NCBI GenBank assembly: GCA_947375135.1
Contig: CANCER010000010.1
Location: forward strand, 53,319 to 117,318
Direction of reading: 5' to 3'
Origin: Comamonadaceae bacterium
GTDB taxonomy: Bacteria > Pseudomonadota > Gammaproteobacteria > Burkholderiales > Burkholderiaceae_C
DNA length: 64,000 nt
In this document: one piece after another, positions 30,940 to 40,140 of the stretch
How the letters are laid out: the number at the start of each line of letters is the position of its first letter
How positions within the stretch are numbered: the stretch's first letter is position 1
The notes under the pieces: model-generated
What the model was told of the DNA's origin: nothing
What the model saw: the letters and a program-made list of their open reading frames with translations, nothing else
Database searches by the model: none
Program-made: the position numbers and the translations under genes

Positions 30940-32484
30940 TCAGGCCGTGGACTCACCCCGCAGGATCTCCGGCTCTAGCATGGAGCCCGTCTCCACAAAG
31001 CGGTTGTGCCAGGACAGCGCCTCGGTCAGCAGATGCGGCGTGTGCTTGCCGCCCTTGCTGGCCAGCGCGCGCTCAAAGTAGTCGCGCAGCGCGGGGCGGA
31101 AGTCCGGGTGGGCGCACTTCTCGATGATCAGGCGCGCACGTTGCGTGGGCGAGAGGCCGCGCAAATCGGCCAGGCCCTGTTCGGTGACGATGATTTCCAC
31201 GTCGTGCTCGGTATGGTCGGTGTGCGAGACCATGGGCACGATGCAAGAGATGGCGCCGTCCTTGGCCACCGAGGGCGTCATGAAGAAGGACAGGTAGGCG
31301 TTGCGGGCAAAGTCACCCGAGCCGCCGATACCGTTCATCACGCTGGTGCCCATGATGTGGGTGGAGTTGACGTTGCCGTAGATGTCGGCCTCGATCATGG
31401 CGTTCATGGCAATCACGCCCAGGCGGCGCACCAGCTCGGGGTGGTTGCTGACCTCCTGCGGACGCAGCACGATGCGCTTGCTGTAGAAGTCGATGTTGTC
31501 ATTGAACTCTTTCAGCGCATCCGGGCTGAAGGACAGCGCCGTGGCCGAGGCCATGCTGAGCTTGCCGGATTTGAGCATCGCCAGCATGCCGTCCTGCAGC
31601 ACCTCGGTGTAGGAGGTCATGTTCTCGAACGGGCCATCGTTGAGGCCGGAGAGCACGGCATTGGCAATATTGCCCACGCCCGACTGCAGGGGCAGCAGTT
31701 CCACCGGCAGGCGGCCCAGCTTCACCTCGTTGGAGAGGAAGTCGATGATGTGGCCGGCAATGCGCTGCGAGTTTTCGTCCGGCGCAGCAAAGGCGCTGTT
31801 GCGATCCGGCTGGTGGGTGTAGACCACGCCCACCACTTTGCTCCAGTCGCATTCCATATAAGCCTGGCCGATGCGGTCGCCGGGGTGCACCAGCGGAATC
31901 GGCTTGCGCAGCGGCGGAATGCGGGTGCCGTAGTAGATGTCGTGCATGCCCTCCAGGCCGGGGTTTTGCAGGGTGTTGATTTCCAGAATGATCTTGTCGG
32001 CCAGGTCCAGCCAGGTCTTGTTGTTGCCGATCGAGGTGCTGGGAATCAGGCGACCGTCCGGCGTGACGCCGGCCACTTCCACCACCGCTACATCCAGATG
32101 GCCCAGAAAGCCGAACCAGGCCAGCTGCGCCACATGCGAGAGGTGGATGTCGGTGTACTGCATCTGCCCGGCATTGATCTGCTTGCGCACCACCGGGTCC
32201 GACTGGTAGGGCAGGCGCATGGAGACGGCGTCGGCCCGGGCCAGGGCACCGTCCAGTTCGGCTGCCGTGGAGGCACCGGTCCACAAGCCGATGCGGAAGT
32301 CCTCCCCCTGTGCATGCAGTGCGGCAATACGGTCTGCCAATGCCTGCGGCACCGCTTTGGGGTAACCTGCCCCCGTGAAGCCGCTCATGCCGACGCGCGC
32401 GCCTGCGGGTATGAGATCGGCGGCGGCAGTGGCCGTCATGGTTTTGGAAGCCAGCGTATGGGAGTCGAAATGCGAACGTTGCAT
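30940..32484 (-). CDS. Acetyl-CoA hydrolase/succinyl-CoA:acetate CoA-transferase family
   Basis: 514 residues. Family signatures: VGMSGFTGAGYPKAVPQAL at the N-terminus, SIGNNKTWLDLADKIILE, the catalytic glutamate in NMTSYTEVLQDGM, GGSGDFARNAYLS and VTEQGLADLRGLSP near the C-terminus. These enzymes exchange CoA between succinyl-CoA or propionyl-CoA and acetate in acetate assimilation or overflow; hydrolysis is a side reaction. The gene is divergent from an EamA exporter, and a perfect 18-bp palindrome lies between them. Confidence 0.9.
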   Translation of the reverse strand: MQRSHFDSHTLASKTMTATAAADLIPAGARVGMSGFTGAGYPKAVPQALADRIAALHAQGEDFRIGLWTGASTAAELDGALARADAVSMRLPYQSDPVVRKQINAGQMQYTDIHLSHVAQLAWFGFLGHLDVAVVEVAGVTPDGRLIPSTSIGNNKTWLDLADKIILEINTLQNPGLEGMHDIYYGTRIPPLRKPIPLVHPGDRIGQAYMECDWSKVVGVVYTHQPDRNSAFAAPDENSQRIAGHIIDFLSNEVKLGRLPVELLPLQSGVGNIANAVLSGLNDGPFENMTSYTEVLQDGMLAMLKSGKLSMASATALSFSPDALKEFNDNIDFYSKRIVLRPQEVSNHPELVRRLGVIAMNAMIEADIYGNVNSTHIMGTSVMNGIGGSGDFARNAYLSFFMTPSVAKDGAISCIVPMVSHTDHTEHDVEIIVTEQGLADLRGLSPTQRARLIIEKCAHPDFRPALRDYFERALASKGGKHTPHLLTEALSWHNRFVETGSMLEPEILRGESTA

Positions 32485-32560
32485 GGTGGATAAGGGCCCA
32501 AACAGGTGGCCGCGGTGCTCCCGCGGAATGCGTTGGATCTTAGCATTCGCACCTCCAAAT

Positions 32561-32578
32561 CCTAGGGTTTACCCTAGG
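32561..32578. promoter_or_regulatory. 18-bp palindromic operator candidate
   Basis: CCTAGGGT-TT-ACCCTAGG, perfect apart from the two central bases, 14 bases before the EamA start and 76 before the CoA-transferase start. Such symmetry in a short divergent intergenic region suggests a dimeric repressor site. No regulator gene is adjacent. Confidence 0.6.
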
Positions 32579-32592
32579 TTACACTTCTGACC

Positions 32593-33513
32593 ATGTCTGA
32601 ACCCGTTTTAAGCGTCCCCATGCCCCGCCCGGCTGCCCTCAACGCCCGCATGCTGGCCGGCATGGGCCTGCTCCTGGCAGCGGTGGCCTGCTTTGCCGTG
32701 CTGGACACCACCACCAAGCGGGTCACCAGCGAGGTGCCGCTGCTGATGGCCATCTGGGCCCGCTACTTTTTTCAGGCCCTGGTGACCACCGCCTGGGTGT
32801 TACCCCAAAAAGGCCTGGCCGTGTTGAAGACACAGCACCCGGGCATGCAGGTGACGCGCGGCATGCTGCTGATTGTGGTCACCGGCCTGGCATTCGCCAG
32901 CCTGCAGGTCATGCCGGTCGGCGAATTCACCGCCGTGGTGATGACCACGCCCTTGCTGGTCACCCTGCTGGCCGCGCGCCTGCTGGGCGAGCATGTGTCG
33001 GTCTTTCGCGTGGTGCTGGTCACCGGCGGCTTTGCCGGCACAGCCCTCATCGTGCGCCCCAGCGGCGATGCCATGAGCTGGTGGCTGTTGCTACCCCTGG
33101 CATTGGTGGTTGCCAATGCGGCCTTTCAGTTGCTGACCAGCAAGATGACCCGCACCGAGGCCACCCTCACCACCCAGTTCTACACCAGCTGGGTGGGCAC
33201 GGCCTTGGCCAGCATTCCGCTGCTCTGGGCCTGGGTGCCGATTACCGACCTGCACATCTGGCTGGGCCTGCTGCTGATGGGGGTGGCCGGTGCCGTCGGC
33301 CACCTGCTGATGATCATGGCCTTTGAGCGCACGCCCGCGGCCACACTCATGCCCTATATGTACCTGCAGATCGGCTTTGCCATGCTGGGCGGGTGGCTCC
33401 TGTTTGACCACATCCCGGACCATGTGTCACTTATCGGCATAGGCCTGATTGCCGCCTGCGGCACGGCCGGCGGGCTGCTCACCCTTTACGAATCGCGGTT
33501 GCGGCAACGGTAA
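32593..33513 (+). CDS. EamA/DMT-family transporter
   Basis: 306 residues with ten hydrophobic segments in two repeated EamA halves (MGLLLAAVACFAVLDTTTKRV opening the first; WWLLLPLALVVANAAFQLLTSKM opening the second). These are inner-membrane drug/metabolite exporters; the substrate cannot be read from sequence. Divergent from the CoA-transferase and convergent with the dehydrogenase at 33606. Confidence 0.88.
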   Translation: MSEPVLSVPMPRPAALNARMLAGMGLLLAAVACFAVLDTTTKRVTSEVPLLMAIWARYFFQALVTTAWVLPQKGLAVLKTQHPGMQVTRGMLLIVVTGLAFASLQVMPVGEFTAVVMTTPLLVTLLAARLLGEHVSVFRVVLVTGGFAGTALIVRPSGDAMSWWLLLPLALVVANAAFQLLTSKMTRTEATLTTQFYTSWVGTALASIPLLWAWVPITDLHIWLGLLLMGVAGAVGHLLMIMAFERTPAATLMPYMYLQIGFAMLGGWLLFDHIPDHVSLIGIGLIAACGTAGGLLTLYESRLRQR

Positions 33514-33605
33514 GACCCAGCGCACTCCCAATTGAATAGCAGGGCCGCAGCGTGACGGACTTTGTTTTTCGCCAATGCCTTGCTGCCCCCCCCGGTGCTC
33601 GATGG

Positions 33606-34514
33606 CTATTTCCAATTCAGCGTCACACCACTCAAGCCCGCCACCAGGTCCGGCAACATCGGCACCATCATCTCCGGGCCGCCTTGCTGCACGCCCGAGC
33701 CAAAGGAGTTTTTCACCGCATTGCCCAGCGGGTTGGCCACACCGGCGTCATCGGCCATGGACTCCAGGTAGCGCAGGTCCTTGAAGGCGTTGGTGAGCGT
33801 GAACTTGTGCGCCTCCTTGTTGCCGCGCAGCGTGTATTCCATGAAGGTCTGGTAGAACAGGTTGTCCATGCGCCCGCCGCGTATCACCGAGTCGAACATG
33901 GCCGGGGTGATGCCCACCGCCTGCGACAAGGTCAAGGCTTCCGCGTACAGCGCGGCATAGCCCAGCGAGACAAAGTTGTTGATCAGCTTCATGCGGTGAC
34001 CGGTGCCGGTGGCGCCCAGATGGACGATGCGCCCGGCAAAGGTTTGCAAGAGGGGCTCAATGCGGGCGAACACCTCCGGGGCGGCACCGACCATGGTGTC
34101 CAGCGTGCCGGCCCAGGCTTCCTTGGGCGTGCGGCTCAAGGGTGCGTCACCCAGGTGCACGCCGATTTCTTGGAGCTCGGCCTCCAGCGCCTGGGTGGAC
34201 ACCGGATCCGACGTGGAGCAGTCCACCACCACGCTGCCGGGTTGGAGCCCCGCTTTCAGTCCCTGCGACCCGCGCACGATCGCCTCCACATCTTTGGAGC
34301 CGGTGACGCACAGGAACACCACCGAGGCGTGCTGTGCCACCTCCGCTGCCGAGTCGCGCAACACAGCGCCGCGCTGCTGCAAATCTGCCGTGGCCTCGCT
34401 GGTCTTTCGCGCAAAGATGGACAGGTCATAGCCCTTGTCCACCAGGTTCTTGGCCATGCCGTGGCCCATCAGGCCCAGGCCGATAAAGCCGGCGGTTTCT
34501 TTGTGTGCGGTCAT
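33606..34514 (-). CDS. NAD(P)-dependent beta-hydroxyacid dehydrogenase
   Basis: 302 residues from MTAHKETAGFIGLGLMG; the longer reading to 34574 is not conserved. Rossmann motif GFIGLGLMGHGMAKNL, substrate loop DCSTSDPVSTQ, DAPLSRTP in place of the usual DAPVSGG, and the catalytic lysine region HRMKLINNFVSLGY are those of the 3-hydroxyisobutyrate/tartronate semialdehyde/6-phosphogluconate dehydrogenase family. Substrate unknown. The 223 bases upstream hold the perfect 24-bp inverted repeat. Confidence 0.85.
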   Translation of the reverse strand: MTAHKETAGFIGLGLMGHGMAKNLVDKGYDLSIFARKTSEATADLQQRGAVLRDSAAEVAQHASVVFLCVTGSKDVEAIVRGSQGLKAGLQPGSVVVDCSTSDPVSTQALEAELQEIGVHLGDAPLSRTPKEAWAGTLDTMVGAAPEVFARIEPLLQTFAGRIVHLGATGTGHRMKLINNFVSLGYAALYAEALTLSQAVGITPAMFDSVIRGGRMDNLFYQTFMEYTLRGNKEAHKFTLTNAFKDLRYLESMADDAGVANPLGNAVKNSFGSGVQQGGPEMMVPMLPDLVAGLSGVTLNWK

Positions 34515-34610
34515 CTTGTTGTACTCGGTTGGTTTGGACAATTCATCGTTGCTCGCAACTTGGCAGATCGGCATTGGGCATTAGGTCATCACCGACCAAC
34601 CGTGCAGGCT

Positions 34611-34704
34611 GCCGATGGCAGAGGGGTGGATGGTGCAGTGAGGTAAAGGAGGAGCCCGCAGGGCGGGGGACACGAACGGAACCATCCACCCCTCTGCCAT
34701 CGGC
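34611..34704. repeat. Perfect 24-bp inverted repeat with structured 46-nt core
   Basis: Arms 34611-34634 and 34681-34704 are exact reverse complements over 24 bases. The 46-base core (34635-34680) is purine-rich and holds a small hairpin GCCC-GCA-GGGC between GGAGGA and GGGGGACA. No terminal T-run and no open reading frame. It sits between two leftward genes, 96 bases upstream of the dehydrogenase ATG. It could be a structured RNA, a miniature mobile element or a cruciform; no second copy was found here. Confidence 0.85.
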
Positions 34705-34737
34705 GTACACGACTACGCGCCTACGTTAATCAACACC

Positions 34738-35721
34738 TTACCAGCCTTGGTGCACCCAGGGCTTGGCGTACTGCTCGTACACCGTCTGCACCGCTGCCAT
34801 CTGCACGTCGGTCAGCGCAGGCAAATCCGCCGCGCTCACGTTGTCCAAAACCTGCGTGGCGCGCTTGCCGCCGGGTATGGCGCAGGTCACGGCCGGGTGC
34901 ATGGTGATCCAGCGCAGGGCGAACTGCGCCATGCCCATGCCCGCCGGGACTACTGCGCGCAAAGCATCCACCGCTTCCAGACCCTTGGCATAGTCCAGGC
35001 CGGAGAAAGTTTCACCCTTGTCAAAGGCCTCGCCGTTGCGGTTGAACAGGCGGTGGTCGTCGGCCTGGAAAGTGGTCTGCGCCGTCATCTTGCCCGACAG
35101 CAGGCCGGAGGACAGCGGCAGGCGCGCCAGGATCCCGACGCCCTTGCGTTGCGTCTCTTGGAACAACCGGTCCGCCGGGCGCTGGCGCAGGATGTTGTAG
35201 ATGATCTGCACGCTTTGCACGCCGGGGAACTCAATAGCCTTGAGCGCCTCTTCCACCTTCTCCACACTCACGCCATAGTGGCGCAGCTTGCCTTCCTGCT
35301 GCAACTCATCGAGCACGCCAAACACCTCGGGCATGTAGTACACATTCGTGGGCGGGCAGTGCAGTTGCAGCAGGTCCAGCGCCTCCACGTTCAGGTTGGT
35401 GAGGCTGCGCTCGACAAAGGCGCGCAGGTTCTCGCGGTTGTAGCCCTCGGCCACATGCGGGTTGAGCCGGCGCCCGGCCTTGGTCGCCACATAAAAAGGC
35501 TCGCTGCGCTCCCGGCGCAGGCGCGCGATCAGGCGCTCGCTGCGACCGTCGCCATAGACATCCGCCGTGTCAAAAAAGTTGACGCCCGCGTCCAGCGCCG
35601 CATGCAGCGCGCCCATGGATTCGGCGTCATCCACATCGCCCCAGGTGCCGCCTATGGCCCAGGCGCCAAAGCTGATGGTGGAGACGTTCCAGCCGGTACG
35701 GCCAAGGGGTCGGTATTGCAT
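34738..35721 (-). CDS. Aldo/keto reductase
   Basis: 327 residues. The AKR catalytic tetrad is visible: Asp in NFFDTADVYGDGRSE, the Tyr just after it, Lys in YVATKAGRR and His in LQLHCPPT. The NADPH site is in the C-terminal part (AIPGGKRATQV). It reduces aldehydes or ketones in the cytoplasm; the YYMPEVFGVLDEL region resembles the D-threo-aldose dehydrogenase/YajO-like branch. It starts two bases after the MFS transporter stop and is probably co-transcribed. Confidence 0.9.
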   Translation of the reverse strand: MQYRPLGRTGWNVSTISFGAWAIGGTWGDVDDAESMGALHAALDAGVNFFDTADVYGDGRSERLIARLRRERSEPFYVATKAGRRLNPHVAEGYNRENLRAFVERSLTNLNVEALDLLQLHCPPTNVYYMPEVFGVLDELQQEGKLRHYGVSVEKVEEALKAIEFPGVQSVQIIYNILRQRPADRLFQETQRKGVGILARLPLSSGLLSGKMTAQTTFQADDHRLFNRNGEAFDKGETFSGLDYAKGLEAVDALRAVVPAGMGMAQFALRWITMHPAVTCAIPGGKRATQVLDNVSAADLPALTDVQMAAVQTVYEQYAKPWVHQGW

Positions 35722-35723
35722 GT

Positions 35724-37103
35724 TCAGGGTGTCCGGTGAGTGGGTGGGGTGGATGGGGAAAAGCGGTGCACGAGGGCACCCAGGCGAGAGCCATCGCCGG
35801 GATGCGCCAGCGCCAGCCGCCAGGCGCGGCGCAGCAGGAAAATCACGACCGCCGCGTTGAGCAGGTTGAAGGCAATGCCGTTCAAAAAGGCGGCGCGGTA
35901 GGAGCCGGTCCAGTCAAAAATGGCACCCGACATCCAGCCGCCCAGCGCCATGCCGAACAGCGTGGCCATCAGCACCGTGCCGACGCGCGCACCGGCCTGC
36001 TGCGGCGTGAAGTATTCGCGCACGATGAGCGCATAGCAGGGCACGATGCCGCCCTGGAACAGGCCAAACAGGCCCGAGATCACATACAGCGGCACCAGCC
36101 CCTTGAAGGGCAGAAACAGCAGCAGCGCCAGCAGTTGCAAGAGCGAGCCGATCAGCAACGTGAGCAGGCCGCCCAGGTGGTCCGACACCCAGCCCGACAC
36201 CAGGCGGCTGACGATGCCCGCGCCCAGCATCAGCGACAGCATTTGCGCGCCCTGGGTGGCACCAAAGCCGAGGTCGGTGCAATAGGCCACGATGTGCACC
36301 TGCGGCATGGACATGGCCACGCAGCAGGACAGACCCGCCACGCTCAGCAGCAGAGTCAGCCACTGGGGGTTCAGATTCAGCGGCCGCTCCGACACAGCGG
36401 AGCGCGTGGCCGGGCTACTCGCAGCCGCAGCCGCAATTCCGGCACCAGCACCTGCGCCATCCGCGATGGAGCCCGGATTGGGCGTGAGCGTCACCACCGC
36501 CGTGGGCGCGCGGCGCTTGAGCACCCAGGCCAGCGGCAGAATGCTGGCAAAGCAAAAGTAGCCGATGGCCGCATAGGCCGAGCGCCAGCCCCACAGTTCC
36601 ACCATGTGCTGCGTGACAGGCGGCCAGAGGGCACCGGCCACATAGTTGCCGCTCATGCAAATGGCCAGCGCAATGCCACGCCGGCGTGTGAACCACTGCG
36701 AGGTGTCCGCCACCAGCGGGGCAAAGGTAGCGGAGGTGCCCAAGAGGCCAATCAAGAGACCCTGCGCCAGATTGAACTGCCACAGGCTGTGCGCCGAGCC
36801 GGCGATCAAAAAGCCGGAACCCAAAGCGACACCGCCCAGCAGCACCGGCACCATCACGCCAAAGCGGTCGGCCAGACGGCCCATCAGAATGCCGCCTATG
36901 CCAAAGCCGACCAGGGTGAGCGCATAGGGAAAGGACGCGTCCGAGCGCCCCACCCCGAACTCCTGCTGGATACGTGGCAACACCACCGTGATGCCATACA
37001 TGCCACTGCCGCCAATGGTCATGAGCATCAGCGACACCAAGAGGCGCAGCCAGGCGTACGCGGATTCGCCCGGTGGCTCGATCGGAGGGGTTTCTTGGGT
37101 CAT
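35724..37103 (-). CDS. MFS transporter
   Basis: 459 residues with twelve predicted membrane segments. MFS signature GRLADRFGVMVPVLLGG is in the loop after helix 2, and VSGWVSDHLGGLLTLLIG is the matching signature in the second half. The central cytoplasmic loop is Gly/Ala-rich (AGAGAGIAAAAASS). Substrate unknown. With the aldo/keto reductase two bases downstream it may import or export that enzyme's substrate, but this is conjecture. Confidence 0.88.
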   Translation of the reverse strand: MTQETPPIEPPGESAYAWLRLLVSLMLMTIGGSGMYGITVVLPRIQQEFGVGRSDASFPYALTLVGFGIGGILMGRLADRFGVMVPVLLGGVALGSGFLIAGSAHSLWQFNLAQGLLIGLLGTSATFAPLVADTSQWFTRRRGIALAICMSGNYVAGALWPPVTQHMVELWGWRSAYAAIGYFCFASILPLAWVLKRRAPTAVVTLTPNPGSIADGAGAGAGIAAAAASSPATRSAVSERPLNLNPQWLTLLLSVAGLSCCVAMSMPQVHIVAYCTDLGFGATQGAQMLSLMLGAGIVSRLVSGWVSDHLGGLLTLLIGSLLQLLALLLFLPFKGLVPLYVISGLFGLFQGGIVPCYALIVREYFTPQQAGARVGTVLMATLFGMALGGWMSGAIFDWTGSYRAAFLNGIAFNLLNAAVVIFLLRRAWRLALAHPGDGSRLGALVHRFSPSTPPTHRTP

Positions 37104-37182
37104 GAACGGATGCTAGGGCCAAACCGCAGCGCACACGGACACTCAGCCGAACCCGGCTGTGCAGGCTGCGACGCGGCGGGCC

Positions 37183-38160
37183 TTACAGCTTGACGACCAC
37201 GCGCCCGCGCACCGTACCGGCCAGCAGGTCGGCCGCCACGCCAATGGCGTCTTCCAGCGCGATCTCGGTGGTGATGGCGTCGAGCTTGGCAATGTCCAGG
37301 TCCTGCGCCAGGCGGGCCCAGGCCGCTTCGCGTTTGGCCAAAGGCGCCATCACGCTGTCAATGCCGTAGAGCGTGATGCCACGCAGGATGAAGGGCGCAA
37401 CCGATGCCGGAAAATCCATGCCCTGCGCCAGCCCACAGGCCGCCACGGCACCGCCGTACTTGAGCGAAGCGCAGGCGTTGGCCAGCGTATGGCTGCCCAC
37501 GCTGTCCACCACGGCGGCCCAGCGCTCCTTGGCCAGCGGTTTGCCGGGGTTGGACAGGTCGGCACGGTCGATCACGCTGGTCGCACCCAGCGCCTGCAGA
37601 TGCGCGGCTTCCGCCATGCGCCCGGTGGACGCCACCACGGTGTAGCCCAGCTTGGACAGAAGCGCAATCGCCACACTGCCGACACCGCCGTTGGCACCGG
37701 TGACCAGCACCTCGCCGTCACTGGGCTTGACGCCGTGTTTTTCCAGCGCCAGCACACACAGCATGGCGGTGTAGCCAGCCGTGCCGATGGCCATGGCCTG
37801 GCGTGGGGTGAACGCCGAGGGCAACGCCACCAACCAGTCGCCCTTGACGCGGGCGGTCTGCGCCAGGCCGCCGCTGGCGGTCTCGCCCACACCCCAGCCG
37901 TTGAGGATGACTTTGTCGCCCACCTTCCAGCGCGGGTTCTGGCTGCTGTAGACGGTGCCGGCAAAGTCAATGCCGGGCACCAGGGGGAACTTGCGCACCA
38001 CGGGCGATTTGCCGGTGATGGCCAGGCCGTCTTTGTAGTTAAGGGTGGACCATTCCACGCCGACGGTCACATCGCCCTCGCCTAGCACGCTGTCGTCAAT
38101 GCTTTGCACCGCAGCGGTGTACACGCCTTCGGGCTTGGTCAGCAAAATACCTTTGAACAT
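37183..38160 (-). CDS. acuI: Acrylyl-CoA reductase (AcuI/YhdH family)
   Basis: 325 residues. A zinc-less medium-chain dehydrogenase with STLNYKDGLAITGKSPV, FPLVPGIDFAGTV, DKVILNGWGVGE and nucleotide-binding VTGANGGVGSVAIALL; all are conserved in AcuI. AcuI reduces acryloyl-CoA to propionyl-CoA with NADPH, important for dimethylsulfoniopropionate breakdown and for detoxifying acryloyl-CoA. No other dmd/acu genes are nearby. The 260 bases to the XRE gene are relatively AT-rich and contain no gene. Confidence 0.88.
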   Translation of the reverse strand: MFKGILLTKPEGVYTAAVQSIDDSVLGEGDVTVGVEWSTLNYKDGLAITGKSPVVRKFPLVPGIDFAGTVYSSQNPRWKVGDKVILNGWGVGETASGGLAQTARVKGDWLVALPSAFTPRQAMAIGTAGYTAMLCVLALEKHGVKPSDGEVLVTGANGGVGSVAIALLSKLGYTVVASTGRMAEAAHLQALGATSVIDRADLSNPGKPLAKERWAAVVDSVGSHTLANACASLKYGGAVAACGLAQGMDFPASVAPFILRGITLYGIDSVMAPLAKREAAWARLAQDLDIAKLDAITTEIALEDAIGVAADLLAGTVRGRVVVKL

Positions 38161-38420
38161 CTTGTCTTCCTTGGTTGGTTAGCAGGGATTATTCCGCACC
38201 CTTGGCTTACTTGGCGCAATTGTTCTGATGGGCCCCGGCGCCCGCTGCAACCCCCTGGGCGCTGCGGGCCATCGAAAACGGCCATTTCGACACACCCTTC
38301 GCACATATCACAGTCAAACGGCCCATTTACACGGCAAATATGTCTGCATTTAGCCGAGTGCTTGTGTGATGTACGAATGAATGTGTTCCAACAATCACAG
38401 CATGCTCAGATACTGAACAT

Positions 38421-38657
38421 GTGAAAAAAATTGAAATTAACTACAAACATATCGTCGGTTCCAGAGTCAGGGCATTGCGCCTGAATGCCGCTCTCTCGCA
38501 AGAAGTTTTGTCCGAACGTTGCGGCATCTTTCGCACCTACCTGAGTCGCATCGAGTCCGGTTCAGCGAACCCGACACTGGTTGTCCTGGTGGCCTTGGCA
38601 CAGTCGCTGGAAGTTGACCCCTATGTCCTGCTGTCGGTCGAAGAGCTGAATTTTTAG
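38421..38657 (+). CDS. XRE-family helix-turn-helix regulator
   Basis: 78 residues with a GTG start. Only an HTH_3 domain: VGSRVRALRLNAALSQEVLSE, RTYLSRIESGSANPTL, then VALAQSLEVDPYVLL. Small XRE proteins of this size act as repressors of mobile or restriction-modification genes, but no such partner lies beside it. The gene and the 260 bases before it are more AT-rich than their surroundings, hinting at transfer. Function unknown. Confidence 0.78.
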   Translation: MKKIEINYKHIVGSRVRALRLNAALSQEVLSERCGIFRTYLSRIESGSANPTLVVLVALAQSLEVDPYVLLSVEELNF

Positions 38658-38733
38658 TCCCCCCACCGGCCCGGACCGCTTCACACCTTGCAAGCCAGCG
38701 GACCCGTTTTCACACGGCCCCGCTGACCTGGAC

Positions 38734-40140
38734 TCAGGGCTTTGCCGGCTCAGCCGTCCATCCCCCGCCCAACACCCGATAAAGCGTCGCCAGGTTCTGC
38801 TGCGTCTGCGCCTGCAACTGCAACACCGCCTGTTGCGCCGCAAACAGCGAACGCTGGGCATCCAGCACTTCCAGGTAGCTGCTGGCGCCGTTCCTGTAGC
38901 GCAACTCCGTCAAGCGGGCACGTTCTGCCTCTGCGGCCGCTTGCGCCTGCTGCGCCCTGGCCTGCTGGCCCAGGGTGGCACGGCCCGCGAGGGCATCGGC
39001 CACCTCGCGGAAGGCCGATTGAATGGCTTTTTCGTATTGCGCCACCGCCACATCGCGTGACACCTGGGCGATATTCAAATTGGCCTGGTTACGCCCGGCA
39101 TCAAAAATCGGCAACAGCAACTGCGGCGCCAAACTCCAGCCCAAGCTGCCGTCCTTGAACAGGTTGGCCAACTCGCTGCCGACGCTGCCCGCGTTGGCAG
39201 TGAGCAGGATCTTGGGGAAGAACGCAGCGCGTGCGGCACCGATGTTGGCGTTGGCCGCCAGCAGTTGTTGCTCGGCCTGAACCACATCGGGCCGGCGCAG
39301 CAGCACCTCGGACGACAAGCCCACCGGCAGCTCCTGCAGTTGCACCGGCGTTTGCGTGCCGGCGGCTGTCAGCTCGGCCGGCGCGGCCTGTCCGAGCAGG
39401 AGGTTGAGGGCATTCACATCCAGCATGCGTTGACGTCCGCTTTGCGCCACGCTCACACGCGCGGCCTCCAGCAGCGACTGCGCCTGGCTCAGATCCAGCT
39501 GCGAGCTGGCTCCCTTGTCAAAACGCAATTGGATGAGCTTGAAGGAATCTTCGCGTGTGGCCACCGTTTGATGCGCCAGATCGAGCAGCGCACTGCCGGC
39601 TTGCAAGGCGAAGTAGCTGCTGGCCACCGCGCCGATCAGGCTGATCTGCGCGGCCTTGCCGGCTTCCGTGCTGGCCAGGTACTGGGCAAAGGCGGCATCG
39701 CTCTGGCTGCGCAGGCGGTCGAACAAATCGATCTCGTAGGAAGTGACCAGCAAACCGGCGCTGAGGCTGGTGGTGACGGCGCCCCCGGTAACGGTACCGC
39801 GTGTCAGGCCGAGGCCCGCGTTCACGGTGGGCCAGCGGTCGGCGCGGCGGGCGTCCACCAGGGCACGCGCCTGCTCCACATTGAGCAGGGCCACACGCAG
39901 GTCGCGGTTGTTGTCCAGGGCGATCCGGATCAGCTGCTGCAGCCGCGCATCGGCAAAAAAGGTCTGCCAGGGCACATCGGCCACCACGACTTTGCCGGCA
40001 GTCGTATCACCGGTCACGGGGAACTGTGCCGGCACCGGCACTGCCGGGCGCTGGTAGTCCGGCGCCATGGCACCACAGGCCACCAGCGAAGCCGCCAGCG
40101 TGGTGAGCGCAGCGCGCTTGAAGAGTGTCAGGGTGTTCAT
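38734..40140 (-). CDS. RND efflux outer-membrane lipoprotein (NodT/OprM family)
   Basis: 468 residues. Signal peptide with lipobox LVAC (Cys about 22). Two OEP repeats rich in long helices; RRPDVVQAEQQLLAANANIGAARAAFFPKI is the family hallmark. It forms the TolC-like trimeric exit duct for the RND pump encoded upstream, whose stop overlaps this start by ATGA. Part of one operon with the MFP and RND genes. Confidence 0.93.
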   Translation of the reverse strand: MNTLTLFKRAALTTLAASLVACGAMAPDYQRPAVPVPAQFPVTGDTTAGKVVVADVPWQTFFADARLQQLIRIALDNNRDLRVALLNVEQARALVDARRADRWPTVNAGLGLTRGTVTGGAVTTSLSAGLLVTSYEIDLFDRLRSQSDAAFAQYLASTEAGKAAQISLIGAVASSYFALQAGSALLDLAHQTVATREDSFKLIQLRFDKGASSQLDLSQAQSLLEAARVSVAQSGRQRMLDVNALNLLLGQAAPAELTAAGTQTPVQLQELPVGLSSEVLLRRPDVVQAEQQLLAANANIGAARAAFFPKILLTANAGSVGSELANLFKDGSLGWSLAPQLLLPIFDAGRNQANLNIAQVSRDVAVAQYEKAIQSAFREVADALAGRATLGQQARAQQAQAAAEAERARLTELRYRNGASSYLEVLDAQRSLFAAQQAVLQLQAQTQQNLATLYRVLGGGWTAEPAKP

